DNA from: Theocolax elegans
Taxonomy: Eukaryota; Arthropoda; Insecta; Hymenoptera; Cerocephalidae
Reading direction: 5' to 3'
DNA: 64,000 nucleotides
Assembly (NCBI GenBank): GCA_026168455.1
Contig: CM047428.1
Span: 43,555,712 to 43,619,711 of the forward strand
In this document: one piece after another, positions 41,379 through 52,202 of the stretch
How positions within the stretch are numbered: the stretch's first letter is position 1
Layout of the letters: the number at the start of each line of letters is the position of its first letter
Notes under the pieces: generated by a model
What the model was told of the DNA's origin: nothing
Database searches by the model: none
Seen by the model: only the letters and a program-made list of their open reading frames with translations
Program-made: the position numbers and the translations under genes

Positions 41379-42935
41379 TTTGTAATTTTCACCCTCCATT
41401 GTTGAATTAGTAAATAGTCGATTGTTAAGGGTCAATAATAAATAAATCCAATTTATTTATGTATGTGCACAACGTTTCGTCTGCTTCCATAATATCCGCA
41501 AAAATATAGAATTTTTATTTAATAATGTTTATTTTAGTTTCAATAATGTCATTGACAAACAAATATTCGGATCTCCAATGGGATCGCCTATATCACCATT
41601 ATTTGCAGATTTAGTAATGGATGATATTGAGACCCACTGTTTAAAAGAATTAAAAAGTAAACACAATTGCAAACCAATTTTTTATTATAGATATGTAGAC
41701 GACACAATTTTATGCGTGGAAAAAAGTCATATAAACACAGTTCTCAATATCTTTAACAATTATAATAAACACCTCAAATTTACATATGAAATAGAAAATA
41801 ACAATTGTATAAATTTTCTGGTTCTCACATTAATCAAAGAAAACAATAGTATTATTACAAATTGGTATAGAAAACCAACTAATTCTAACCGGTTATTAAA
41901 TTTTAATTCTAATCACACAATACAACAGAAACGTAATATTATTTATAATTTAGTAGATAGGGCAATGATATTATCACAAAAACAGTTTCATAAAGAAAAT
42001 CTAAATATTATTACAGAAATACTAAAAAGCAATGATTATCCTATTGAATTTATAAACACAGCAATTAATAAAAGAAAACGCAATATTACAATTAAAAACA
42101 ATGTTAAAATAGATAAAAAAATCCCAATATGTACCATATCACTACCTTACAATAAAGAGTTTTTCAATAAATGTTCCCGAATGCTAAAAAAATATAATAT
42201 TAATACTATTCCATTAATTAATCACAAAGTTGATACTATTATAAAATTAGGCAAAGATAAAATATCAAATTGGGAGGAGACAGGGGTAGTTAACACGTTA
42301 TCTTGTATTAAATGCCCGGCTATTTATATTGGAGAAACAAAACGCTGCCTAAAAAATCGAATAAAAGAACATCAGAACAATAAAAATCCAGAAGCCGTTG
42401 TTACTGCACACATTTTAAATAACGTAAATCACAATTTTAACTGGGAAGATACAAAAATAATAGATAAAGAATCTTGCTATAAAAAAAGACTCATTTCGGA
42501 AATGTTACATATCAATCATCATAATTCGACAATTAACAGAATGGAAGATACTCAACATTTAAACCGTCAATACAGAAATGTTATGAATATACTTTAAAGA
42601 GACTAATGTACACAAACTATAACGTATGTAGTTTGTAAACACACACCTACGTTGTTTTTGTGTAAATACTCGTTGATTTCGTATCAAATGTTATTCGACG
42701 AAGCTCACTTGGGCTGTAACATTATATTCATTATTAAGGTAAAATTTAATTTTTAATTCACAAGTAATGTAAAATTTGATATAAATATTTATAATTTTGT
42801 TTGTTTATAAATTCAACACCTGAAGAGGCCTGCAAACGTACATAAATAAATTGGACATAAATAAATAAACGCACATACATAAATAAATTGGATTTATTTA
42901 TTATTGATCCTTAACAATCGACTATTTACTAATTG
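41379..42935 (+). mobile_element. Penelope-like element 3
   Basis: Ends are inverted copies (AATTAGTAAATAGTCGATTG at about 41405 and CAATCGACTATTTACTAATT at about 42915). Each is followed inward by TTAAGG(A/G)TCAATAATAAATAAA or its complement. AATCGAGAAA at 41369-41378 and 42936-42945 may be the target duplication. It is 5'-truncated and carries one RT/GIY-YIG ORF. Confidence 0.78.
41518..42597 (+). CDS. Penelope RT/GIY-YIG ORF (5'-truncated)
   Basis: Open from about 41518 without lesions. RT begins at FNNVIDKQIFGSPMGSPISP and continues YRYVDDTILC (motif C), FLVLTLI and TNWYRKPTNSNRLLNF. Then a linker with QQKRNIIYNLVDRA and a GIY-YIG domain: CPAIYIGETKRCLKNRIKEH and a downstream SEMLHINHH. 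RT motifs N-terminal to MGSPISP are missing, so the enzyme is incomplete. The first Met is at 41578, but homology starts before it. Best preserved of the three copies in the window. Confidence 0.88.
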   Translation, partial: FNNVYFSFNNVIDKQIFGSPMGSPISPLFADLVMDDIETHCLKELKSKHNCKPIFYYRYVDDTILCVEKSHINTVLNIFNNYNKHLKFTYEIENNNCINFLVLTLIKENNSIITNWYRKPTNSNRLLNFNSNHTIQQKRNIIYNLVDRAMILSQKQFHKENLNIITEILKSNDYPIEFINTAINKRKRNITIKNNVKIDKKIPICTISLPYNKEFFNKCSRMLKKYNINTIPLINHKVDTIIKLGKDKISNWEETGVVNTLSCIKCPAIYIGETKRCLKNRIKEHQNNKNPEAVVTAHILNNVNHNFNWEDTKIIDKESCYKKRLISEMLHINHHNSTINRMEDTQHLNRQYRNVMNIL

Positions 42936-43801
42936 AATCGAGAAAAATATTTTTTTTTAAATCAGAACTAAAAATGCAACGACATTGGAAAATGTACTAA
43001 AGATAAAAGAGCAATAAGTTTTATGAATTTTCAAAGTGCACTCTCTCGTGTGCTACTGAAAAATAAGAATTTTCAATACAAGGGATGCGAAGAGTAACAA
43101 TCTTCAAAACGTCATAGCTTTTCGTAATTAAATAGCACGCTAAGTTTATAAATTGCGTTCAATTTGTTTTTACAAAAAGAAAACATTAGTAGATTCATTT
43201 TTTTATATATCAAGATGCACTTTTTTTAACGACGAAGAATACAAATACTTTATACTAAGTGAAATTCAGTTTCCATTGGTTTAATTATTATAACAGTCAA
43301 AGATTCCTTCAGCGAGACTTTTTGTTATTTATTATATCTATCATAAAAAAGGGCATTGGAATCTAAAACTTCGGTTTTCTTCATATTTTTTTATTAGCCT
43401 TTGGCAAAGATCCATTATCCGAAAGTTTGGCCCTCTCCTAATAAATATACTGTTATTTAGTTAAATTATACTTTCTGAACTCTGTAAATGCTTCACTTTG
43501 TAAGGTGACGCTAAAAGAAGATAAACGTTTCTAAACAGTTATGTTTCATTTTATTGCATAAAAAAATATTATAGTATAATAATTGAATGAAATCATTGAG
43601 CATATTAATATATAAAAACGATTTTCGGGAGTTATATTTAGGATTTAAAAAAAGCAACATTTTTCTATCGAAATTTCTTACCTACCATTGCGCTTCCATA
43701 CCTAGAGAGGTTTGACAAACTAACCATACAAAACCTTGTATATTTTAACAGCAAAAGTGAAATTATATGGTTTCATTTATAATAATAATTTAATATATTA
43801 A

Positions 43802-44737
43802 GGGGACAAGCCTGGGTTAAAATTTAGAAAAAATAATTTATTATTAATAATGAATAATTTATTATGTGATAAGTTAAAATATTTCCTAATTTGTTTAACA
43901 AATTAAATTATTATTTACATTTATCAAACATTTTTTAGCTAACTTATTAGCTACATAACTGTGTGTATCAATTTATGGCTCTGCGTACTATGATTTTTTA
44001 CTATGATGCACATACCGCAGGATATCTCAGAAACTTTTTCATCGAATTAGCTGAAATTTTAAGAGTAACTATTAAGTATCATTCTAATCCACTTAAATGG
44101 AAAAGAATTACTAAAAGCACTCAAAATTGTTATTTAAAATAGTATATTACATACCATGGCCAGTAAAATAAGAAATGTCTCAGATCACATGTAATTGTCG
44201 GCCGAGGCGAAGCCGAGGTGGACGATCATGTGATCTGAGGCTTTCTTTTTTACTGGCCAAGGTGTGTATACTATTTTTCTGCTCGACGTAGCCGGAAAAC
44301 GGCAACTTCAATTCGCGCAGCGGCCGGAAAGTTGCCGCTTTCCGGCCGGAGGGCAGAAAAAATAATTTATCTGATTTTTAAATCATTTTTCAGTTTTTTG
44401 CAATAATTTTGCAAATTAAATTTTTTGATTACAATATTTTTAAATTCTATTCCATTCAAGTGGAGTAACATGATATTTAATAGTTAGTGTTAAAATTTCA
44501 ACCTATTCGATGAAAAAGTTCCTGGGATATCCTGCAGTAAGTGCATCATAGTACGCAGAGCCATAAATTGATACACACAGTTATGTAGCTAATAAATTAG
44601 CTAAAATATGTTTGATAAAAGTTAATAATAATATAATTTGTTTAAAAAATTGGTAAATATTTTATCATATTTCATTATAAATTATGTATTATTAATAATA
44701 AACTATTTTTTTTCAATTTCAACCCAGGCTTGTCCCC
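43802..44737. mobile_element. TTAA-flanked palindromic element, right copy
   Basis: Mirror of 3644-4371, with the same ends and TTAA flanks (43798-43801, 44738-44741). It is longer only because of the insert at 44140-44356. Confidence 0.82.
44140..44356. repeat. GC-rich double-hairpin insertion
   Basis: 217 bp absent from the left copy, which reads straight through GTTATTTAAAA into AAATAATTTATC. Two nested palindromes: GGCCAGTAAAA...CTCAGATCACATG with complements at 44225-44260, and GCCGGAAAACGGCAACTTC facing GGAAAGTTGCCGCTTTCCGG. No ORF. Confidence 0.75.
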
Positions 44738-44741
44738 TTAA

Positions 44742-44870
44742 TATTGTATTATCAATTTCAATATCAACTGTGTCGAAGGGCGAAAAGATCATTCAAAGAA
44801 TTGCAAGTAGAAAAGATTAAAGATTTGTATACTCCGAAGGAATTAATTTATTATTATTTTGATTAGATAC
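44742..44870 (+). pseudogene. Decayed copy of a transposase exon inside the TIR
   Basis: ATCAACTGTGTCGAAGGGCG and AAAGAATTGCAAGTAG match the start of the exon at 27728 (ATCAACTGTGACGAAGGGCA, AAAGGATTGCAAGTAG), followed by AAAGATTT(G/A)TATAC and a CC(G/A)AA(G)GAATT...TTTTGAT segment after a small deletion. Same orientation as the main gene. The left TIR has the mirrored copy at about 3500-3640. Confidence 0.7.
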
Positions 44871-46538
44871 TACTCTGTTATCTATTAATAAAATTTAGTT
44901 TTTGACTGAAATATATTTACGTGGATCTCATCAAATTTTTTTCAAAAAAATAAATCTACCTCAAAGAACTCGAATCGAGAAAAATATTTTTTTATTTTCT
45001 GCAAAATACACTTGGTCGGATTCAAATAACATCTGCAATATTCAAAATTTTGAAAATCAACCCTTTTATGCTGCAATTGCTTCACAGAATTTACCTGAAC
45101 ACGATAGCTATATCGATGCTTGATTTTATTGCTCCAAAGGAAACGAAAAAAATAAACATATTTTGAGATTTAGATCGAGTTTCGTCGTTTTAATAACCCT
45201 TTTTAAATTTACTTCCGAGCAAAAATTTCGTAACACCTATTACTGAATAATTATAAATAATCTATAGTTGATATAAGGATTTTTCATTTAGTTGCTGCAG
45301 TTCAAAGGGAAAAATTGGCCTTTTTGCAAAGAATTTACGTAAACTCGATAGATTTATCAATGCCTCATTTTATTGCTCCAGAGAAAACGCAAAAAAATAA
45401 ATCGACTTCTTGGATGTATTGCTGAAGAAATACATGTCTTAAAAACATTTACTGAAGAATTACAGATAAAATATAGTAGATGTAAGGACTTTCCATCTAG
45501 TTATTCCCGGTTAAAGGGAAAAATAGACTGTTGTTTTATAAAATTGACCTAAACATTATTATTTGGCTTCAGCTGCTTGTCTGCTATGTTTGAATTATAA
45601 TAAATACTTCATACTTGTGATAAACTGTAGTGTAATAAATGACAATGACCGTTTAATCCTTTTCACTTTCAGTAATTGTATTCGCAAACGGACTTACTCC
45701 TGCAAAGGCCTCCTATGTACTCTTGTAGACACCTTATAGTACTCTGTAGGTCCCATTCTTAGTTATTTTTTTAAGTAGAAAAAATAGGTCTCTTAACGCA
45801 AGCGAGGATTTTAGAATGTATACTGAAAACTTAGATAATTATTTGAGTATTTTTTTTAAGCTATAAAAGGCCGAACTACTGTATCTCAGAAATGGCTGGC
45901 ACAAAAAAATTATTTTCATTAGTATACGTCGCGCCGATTTCTAACATTCGGAATTGGCGTATTATTTAACTTTAGCAATTTTGCAATATATCATCGAAAA
46001 GCAATTTAGTAATAAATTTAGCCGCTGGAATCAGACGAAAATGTTAATTAGGGACCAAGTTACAGCGGTGGTTGGTCTTGCTTAAGATTTAAGTTGGACC
46101 AACAGCTGTTTCTCGGAATCGGCGGCAGCAATAAAATTATTTCCGGTAACAATTGTTAGCAATAAATTAGCAATAAATTATTGTCTATTGATTTTTGCGC
46201 TAGGCGACCTATTATGTAATTGGCAAAACTGCGCCGATTCCTGATTCTCGGTATTTGCGTATTAATTAACTTTTAGCATTTTTGCAATAAATCATCGAAA
46301 AGCAATAAATTAGCAATAAATTTAGCCGCTGGAATCAGTCGAAAATGTTAATGAGGGACCAAGTTACAGCGGTGGTTGGTCTAGCTTAAGATTTAAGTTG
46401 GTCCTACAGCTGTTTCTCGGAAACGGGTGGAGCAATAAAATTATTTTCTACGTAGTAATTTAGCAATAAATTAGCAATAAATTCTGGGATAGCTAATATT
46501 GGGGCGTTCTGAAATGGCCGGGCTAGCTTAATAGACAT

Positions 46539-46547
46539 CTGATGGCC
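46539..46547. repeat. Right 9-bp target-site duplication
   Basis: CTGATGGCC, identical to 1683-1691. Confidence 0.93.
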
Positions 46548-47230
46548 TGCGGTATACCACCGCTAACACCAAAGAATCAGTTTTGCCCGTCAAACACAGA
46601 ATCAGGAATTCTGAAGCTTTCGAGAAAACCGGTTCAGAGTGCGCGATGACCCTTACCCCAAAATCTTCCCGAACATAAGCCGCCACACCACCACCCTCCT
46701 TACCCTCTCGATCCAAACGATGCAAAGTATATCCCGGTAGTTTAATAATTTCAGAGGAATCATGTTTAGTACGGAAGGTTTCGGTGATTGCAATGACATC
46801 GTGAGAGACCGGGTGAACTAATGCTTCAACGGATGAAAAATGTGTTTTAAGGCGATTGATATTTGAATGGAAAATGGAGAATGATTTTGGTGATCCTGAT
46901 ACTTTGGCCCGACCAGCTCTGTCTCATTTAGTATGAGGAGGAAGAGGAGGAAAGCTTGAAAGTTCCGCATCCGAGCTTACTCGCCTCAACGGACCGTCCC
47001 TCACCTCGCGCATAAATACAACTAGATCTAATACTATGGGCCTCGCGTAGCCCAGCTCGCTTGATTTTCAAATGGCCGCTTGCCACAGCTCAAATACCGG
47101 TTTTGGCCAGAGAGGCCTTATAAATAACGAGTTCTCGTCACCTTCCCCAAAAACGTCCCGAGCTCTTCGTCCTTTTAAAAAGTGCGCATTTTTCATCACT
47201 GCATCTCTGGAAACGTTTGATGAAAATTTG
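46548..47230 (-). pseudogene. Interrupted LINE, proximal endonuclease part
   Basis: Minus strand: GGGVAAYVREDFGVRVIAHS, FLILCLTGKTDSLVLAVVYRRPS, the middle of an APE-type endonuclease, ending at the giant insertion. Upstream (46730-47000) remnants include SFSIFHSNINRLK-like and DVIAITET sequence (about 46870 and 46790) of the endonuclease start. Stops and frameshifts are present. Confidence 0.82.
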
Positions 47231-47231
47231 A

Positions 47232-48079
47232 CTACCAAGCCACGCGAATGCGTCTGAGTAGAAGGATCACCTGATTTAATAGTTTTGGTAGCTTAATTGT
47301 CTCCAAAATATCTGCAATCAGCTGGTTTTCGGTTTTCACGGTTTTGCCGGGTAATCCCGTAATAAGCAGCTCACAAGTTTCTTTCAGCGCAGGAAATGGT
47401 GTAGCATTCATGTCTTTGCTACTTGCTTCAAAGCTGCTAATCCGGTTTTCCAGCTTATTAATACGCTCATCCGAAACTGAGTATTTCGCTTCAATTTCCT
47501 CAATTAAGCTGACCTTTGCCTTTAAGTCCTTTAGCTCAGTCTTAACCTCGTCCACTTTACCTTCCACACGACTCACCACATCAAACACCGATTTAATGTC
47601 GCTTCTCAGGTTATTCTGTAGGCTCCGTGTAAAGACCCACTACCCACGTGTTCTACCCACGGTGGCGGGGCGGCCGCCATCGGTACGGAGTCAACGAGTG
47701 TGTCTTGCGCGGCCTGGTTGGGCTTAGTGGGCGGAGCGCTGCGAGGTTGCTTAGCAACCTGCGACGTTGATGGCAACGGAGGCAAGGCTACACGCTTGGC
47801 GCAAGAGGTGGTAGGAGTAGGCGTGGTCGCCGGCGTGGCACTGTCGGTCGCGATAGTCTGGCGCGGTAACCCGGGCGGTGGCGCCCTCGTGTCGACTAAA
47901 GCTGTTACTAGGATTTTCGACTTATTTTTCGCGAGCACGCAACAGCGCCGCACGGACAATCCCGGCACGACCTCGAAACAATTCATGTGTGCTATATTAT
48001 TGCATAGGTTACACACCTCTGTATAGTCCTTGCGCGTCAGCCGTGCTCCGCAAACAAAGCAGCCTCGCGGAGTTGCCAT
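47232..48079 (-). pseudogene. Interrupted LINE, ORF1
   Basis: ATG at 48079. First frame: CFVCGARLTRKDYTEVCNLC and MNCFEVVP, a PHD-like zinc finger (CxxC...CxxC..H..C), then a Pro/Thr/Ala-rich linker. The frame ends at about 47606 and shifts to a second (47588-47232) with a leucine-zipper-like coiled coil, VEGKVDEVKTELKDLKAKVS to INKLENRISSF, and the start of an RNA-binding-like part. Unusually GC-rich for the window. The frameshift shows it is inactive. Confidence 0.8.
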
Positions 48080-48576
48080 TTTCGCTAGTTGGTAGTCGCA
48101 ACGTTGGCCTGAACTCCGTGCGCAGATTTAGGCGTCCAAATTTCTGTCGCTTGCAAATACCTCCGGCTAATCTTCAAAATTTTGCAGTCGCTTTTGCGTG
48201 ATTAATGGACAACTGCCTACAGCAAAAGGTCAACTAATTTACTAGGTACGAGCTGTAGACAGCGGGCGTCCGATTTGCAATACGCTAAACTCGTTTTTGT
48301 TCGTGAGTAAAATGATCTTATTTGATATGTGGAGATCTATAGACAAACGTCTTTGTACTCACCGCGCGCCAGAGAGAGAGAGAGAGAGAATGAGGAAGAG
48401 AGCGATAGAGTGCGAGTTAACAATCAATAGAAAAAGGTTTAAAACGTGTAATGAACGAAAAATTGCTGAAATGAGTTTTTGGTATGAGATCTTACCTGGG
48501 ATTTGATCTGAGAAGTCCAGTGAGATTTCTTAATACATACAGTGAGATTTAATATACATATATATATATACATATA
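48080..48576. other. LINE 5' UTR and flank with (GA)n
   Basis: 48080 to about 48290 is probably the LINE 5' leader. A GA microsatellite is at 48371-48390. No gene. Confidence 0.45.
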
Positions 48577-48989
48577 ATTTTAAATTTCGGGGTTTATGGC
48601 GCCCAGGACAGAGAGGGAAGATACGTACTTTAGTACGAGGAAGAGAGACGTTCGGGTTATGACGCCAGGGCTCCATAACCCGCCCACCCCCAACCAGTGG
48701 TTGGAAGCAGACAGAAGATCCAAATTTAACATGTCGGGCGTCATAAACCCCTATTGGAAAGTTTATATATATATACATAATTTTAAATTTCGGGGTTTAT
48801 GGCGCCCATGACAGAGAGGGAAGATACGTACTTTAGTACGAGGAAGAGAGACCTTCGGGTTATGACGCCAGGGCTACATAACCCGCCCACCCCCAACCAG
48901 TGGTGGGAAGCAGACAGAAGATCCAAATTTAACATGTCGGGCGTCATAAACCCCTAACGGGAAGTTTATATATATATATATATATATAT
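48577..48989. repeat. Two tandem about 200-bp units between TA runs
   Basis: Both units read TTTCGGGGTTTATGGCGCCC, GATACGTACTTTAGTACGAG, CATAACCCGCCCACCCCCAA, GTCGGGCGTCATAAACCCC, separated by (TA)n. An inverted copy is at 51256-51412. Confidence 0.85.
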
Positions 48990-50643
48990 GGGTGGTTCTC
49001 TGTGACATCGAAGATGAAAAAAATAAATATTGTTATAACTATGGGAATATGTTTTAGAGGTATCCAGTAGTTCTCCTGAATTTATTCAGATTTTTTCTGG
49101 GCCATTATTTTAAGTTACAGAGAGTCAAAGTTGACATTTTAGCACTTTTTTGCATTATATGCCCATTTTCATGAATTTTTAGCTCCCAGGGGATGCATTT
49201 TTCACTAAAAACATAAGTATGACTTTTTTTGTAAAATTTCCCGAACATTCATTAAAAATACTTTTGAAGACATAAATGTATGCTGTCACACTCTTGTAAG
49301 CCATTTAAACCTTAAATAGTGAAAATCAGCAATTCTGCTCCGGACTCTGGTAACCTAATACTGTCTAAAAGATGTCTTTTTATAGTCAGAAACTGCCTAA
49401 AAATTTTCAGAGTGGGTCTAAATCATTAAGATCACTTATGGTGAAAATATCCGGGAAAAGTGCCCGAAATATTAATAGAAATGTATATTTGTTGCCTTAT
49501 AACGTAGAATCTATTAGCATCATCATTGCAAAAAAATTTGTGCACTTACCTTGGAGTGGTAGAAAAGTATCTTCACTTATTTCAGTATCCATCTAATCCC
49601 CTGTAAGCTGCTAAAAATACAAATATTATTATACAAATGTAAGAAATTAATTTTTAAACATTTATAATGCTGAATTTTTAGTTTTACATCCCTTACAAGA
49701 ATTATAATACTAATCTGAAAGATTACTATAAATATATAAACATCATTATTACAATAACTGAATATACGTATTTAATACAAAAGATATATAAATAAATCGG
49801 ATATATAATTATAATGAATAATATGATAACGTGACAGTGACAAGTTTGTGAAATCTAAACAATGTATTGCTGAACAATAATAATAATAATGTTGATACTT
49901 TTATAGTAATCCTTCAGATTAGTATTATAATTCTTGTAAGGGATGTAAAACTAAAAATCCAGCATAATAAATGTTTAAAAAATAATTTTTTATAATTTTA
50001 TAATAATATTTGTATTTTTAGCAGCTTACAGGGAATTAGATGGATACTGAAACAAGTGCAGATACTTTTCTACCATTCCAAGGTAAGTGCATAAATTTTT
50101 TTGCAATGATCATGCTAATAGATTCTACGTTATAAGGCAACAAATATACATTTCTATTAATATTTCGGGCACTTTTCCCGGATATTTTGACCATAAGTGA
50201 TCTTAATGATTTAGACCCACTCTGAAAATTTTTAGGCGGTTTCTGACTATAAAAAGACATCTTTTAGACAGTATTAGGTTACCAGAGTCCGGAGCAGAAT
50301 TGCTGATTTTCACTATTTAAGGTTTAAATGGCTTACAAGAGTATGAGAGTATACATGTATGACTGTCAAAGTATTTTTTATGAAAAATTCCGAAAATTTT
50401 ACAAAAAAAGTCATGCTTATGTGTTTAGTGAAAAATGTATCCCCTGGGAGCTAAAAATTCATGAAAATGGGCATATAATGCAAAAAAGTGCTAAAATGTC
50501 AACTTTGACTCTCTGTAACTTAAAATAATGGCCCAGAAAAAATCTGAAAAAATTCAGGAGAACTACTGGATACCTCTAAAACATATTCCCACAGTTATAG
50601 CAATATTTATTTTTTTCATCTTCGATGTCACAGAGAACCACCC
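48990..50643. repeat. 1.65-kb palindromic element, copy 1
   Basis: Begins GGGTGGTTCTCTGTGACATC and ends with its complement; the arms are inverted copies meeting near 49816. Embedded in (TA)n. The 74-codon ORFs in the arms (49372-49596 plus, 50036-50260 minus) are mirror images with no recognised domain. Probably a foldback-type miniature element. Confidence 0.88.
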
Positions 50644-51158
50644 ATATATATATATAAATTGATCAATCGGTACTTATGCCGACAAATTCTTACGGGAAAT
50701 GGGAATTGTGCTTACTTTGGGGTAATTATGCCGACGTCAGCATAATTCCACCGAAAATTCAACCATGTATCCGTACTTATGCCGACACACAAAAAATCGG
50801 AAAATTATCTTTGTGAGCCCCGCTTTGACGTTATAATATTAATGAAGGATTGAAGTTATAACGTCTTTCGAGGTGCCGGAGGCCTCCGACACTTCGAATG
50901 AGGTTATAACTTCAATCCTTCATTAATATTATAAGGTCAAAGTGTGCTTTTTTACCGGTGAGGGCTATTTAGGTATTTGGGTTATTGGATATTTGGGTTA
51001 TTGGTTTTTTATACATTATTCTGTCAATTAATATTCTCCCCCTTATATCTGAGTCGTTACATATGTTTTATAACCTCAAAACACCAAGATAACACGAAGT
51101 GTCACCATAAGTACCGATACTGGTTTTTATATACATATATAACATATATATATATATG
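50644..51158. repeat. Hairpin region
   Basis: 50829-50944 forms a strong hairpin: TTTGACGTTATAATATTAAT and ATTAATATTATAAGGTCAAA are complementary at the ends, with GCCGGAGGCCTCCG in the middle. The short repeat CTTATGCCGACA occurs nearby. No gene. Confidence 0.6.
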
Positions 51159-51412
51159 TTGAATTCTGAATTCTTAAACACAGCGGCGGCGGCGGCGAAA
51201 TATTTATATATTATATATATATATATATATATACATATATATGTATATATATATATAAACTTGTTAAATTTGGATCTTCTGTCTGCTTCCCACCAATGGT
51301 TGGGGGTGGGCGGGTTATGGAGCCCTGGTGTCATCCCGAAGGTCTCTCTTCCTCGTACTAAAGTACGTATCTTCCCTCTCTGTCATGGGCGCCATAAACC
51401 CCGAAATTTAAA
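51159..51412 (-). repeat. (GGC)n unit, TA microsatellite and inverted copy of the 200-bp repeat
   Basis: GAATTCTGAATTCTTA then (GCG)n then AAATATTTATATATTATA at 51159-51215 (also at 59384 and 59535). 51256-51412 is the minus-strand copy of the 48577 repeat. Confidence 0.8.
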
Positions 51413-52202
51413 AATATATATATACATATATATGTTTGTATATACAAAACAATATATCAAAAATTGTAAAAACAAATCGTTATTTCTATTTGATCTTCTA
51501 ATATTTGTCATCCTAGTACATGTGGTATTTTAAGTTCTAATTAGAATGTTATAATTAATAATTTATTAATATGAATCGATCTATTTTGAATTATACACAG
51601 TTTATCAGGTATTAATGTAAATAATAAAATTAGAATTAATTATTGAGGATAACAAAAATTGTTATTGATATCAATAGTAAAAATGATCATTCTTTTATTA
51701 ATTATTACGGATTTTTCCCAACAAATTATATAATTGTAATATTTATTTAATTACTAGTACTATAAATTATATTAATAAATAGTTTTTAAAAAATAATTTT
51801 TTGGATATTACATTATATTGTAATTTGATGGTAAAGAAATATTATGTTAACAATAATATTTAACTGCGAGCGAAGCGAGCAATTTGACTAGTTATCAAAT
51901 TAAAAGTAAAAGTAAGAATCTAGCTATCACGTAGGTCATCCGGACATCATCTACTGGAAAGCCTGCATGTCAAAATGTTTGAATATGAGAAAAAGAGTGT
52001 CGCTTCTTGGAGACGATGTCCAAGTGATCAGGGTGACCTCGAGGTCATCTTCGCATCGTCTACTGGGAAATCTACTTGCCATCCTGTCTAAATGTGAAAA
52101 AAAATTTTCCAGATTCATAAAGCTGATCTTGTAATTAAGAGTAAAATGGTCACATCTCAAAATCGGAGAACCAAAGAATGTGCAAAACGGGATCCTCCTT
52201 AA
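51413..52202. other. AT-rich DNA with possible Helitron end and minisatellite relatives
   Basis: 51413-51865 has no gene. GCGAGCGAAGCGAGCAATTT then GACTAG/T (51867-51893) resembles a Helitron 3' end. 51930-52070 has GGACATCATCTACTGGAAA-type motifs related to the 9600-10890 minisatellite. Confidence 0.4.

Larger units (their letters stand above)
1692..46538 (+). mobile_element. Giant (about 44.8 kb) Foldback/Mutator-like DNA transposon
   Basis: The ends are inverted: the left begins ATGTCTATTAA and the right ends in its complement, TTAATAGACAT. Both sides carry the same 9-bp duplication, and the interrupted LINE frame closes across it. Long inverted repeats with internal tandem units occupy each end. 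A plus-strand gene with MULE-like transposase motifs lies inside (21009-40693), with a truncated inverted second copy to its left. Most of the length comes from later insertions (Penelope, LINE, piggyBac, hAT, Helitron, SINEs, miniature elements). Foldback elements of the Drosophila FB-NOF type share 9-bp duplications and long repetitive TIRs, so I place it there. No polymerase B, integrase or capsid gene is seen, so it is not a Polinton. The gene carries stop codons and frameshifts, so this copy is immobile unless helped in trans. Confidence 0.88.
42958..46538. repeat. Right terminal inverted repeat
   Basis: Reverse complement of 1692-5770 without the left-only SINE and Helitron. It includes the TTAA element (43802-44737), a decayed copy of a transposase exon (44742-44870), a repeated ATTGCTCCA(A/G)AG(G/A)AAACG block (45128, 45373) and the tandem sub-repeats (45850-46450). 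The ORF 44902-45123 is open (NLPEHDSYIDA end) but unrecognised; the left arm lacks it intact. Confidence 0.88.

Noticed and set aside
1692..46538. Polinton/Maverick or a virus-derived giant transposon
   Set aside because: Polintons make 6-bp duplications and carry polymerase B, integrase, ATPase and capsid genes; none is present.
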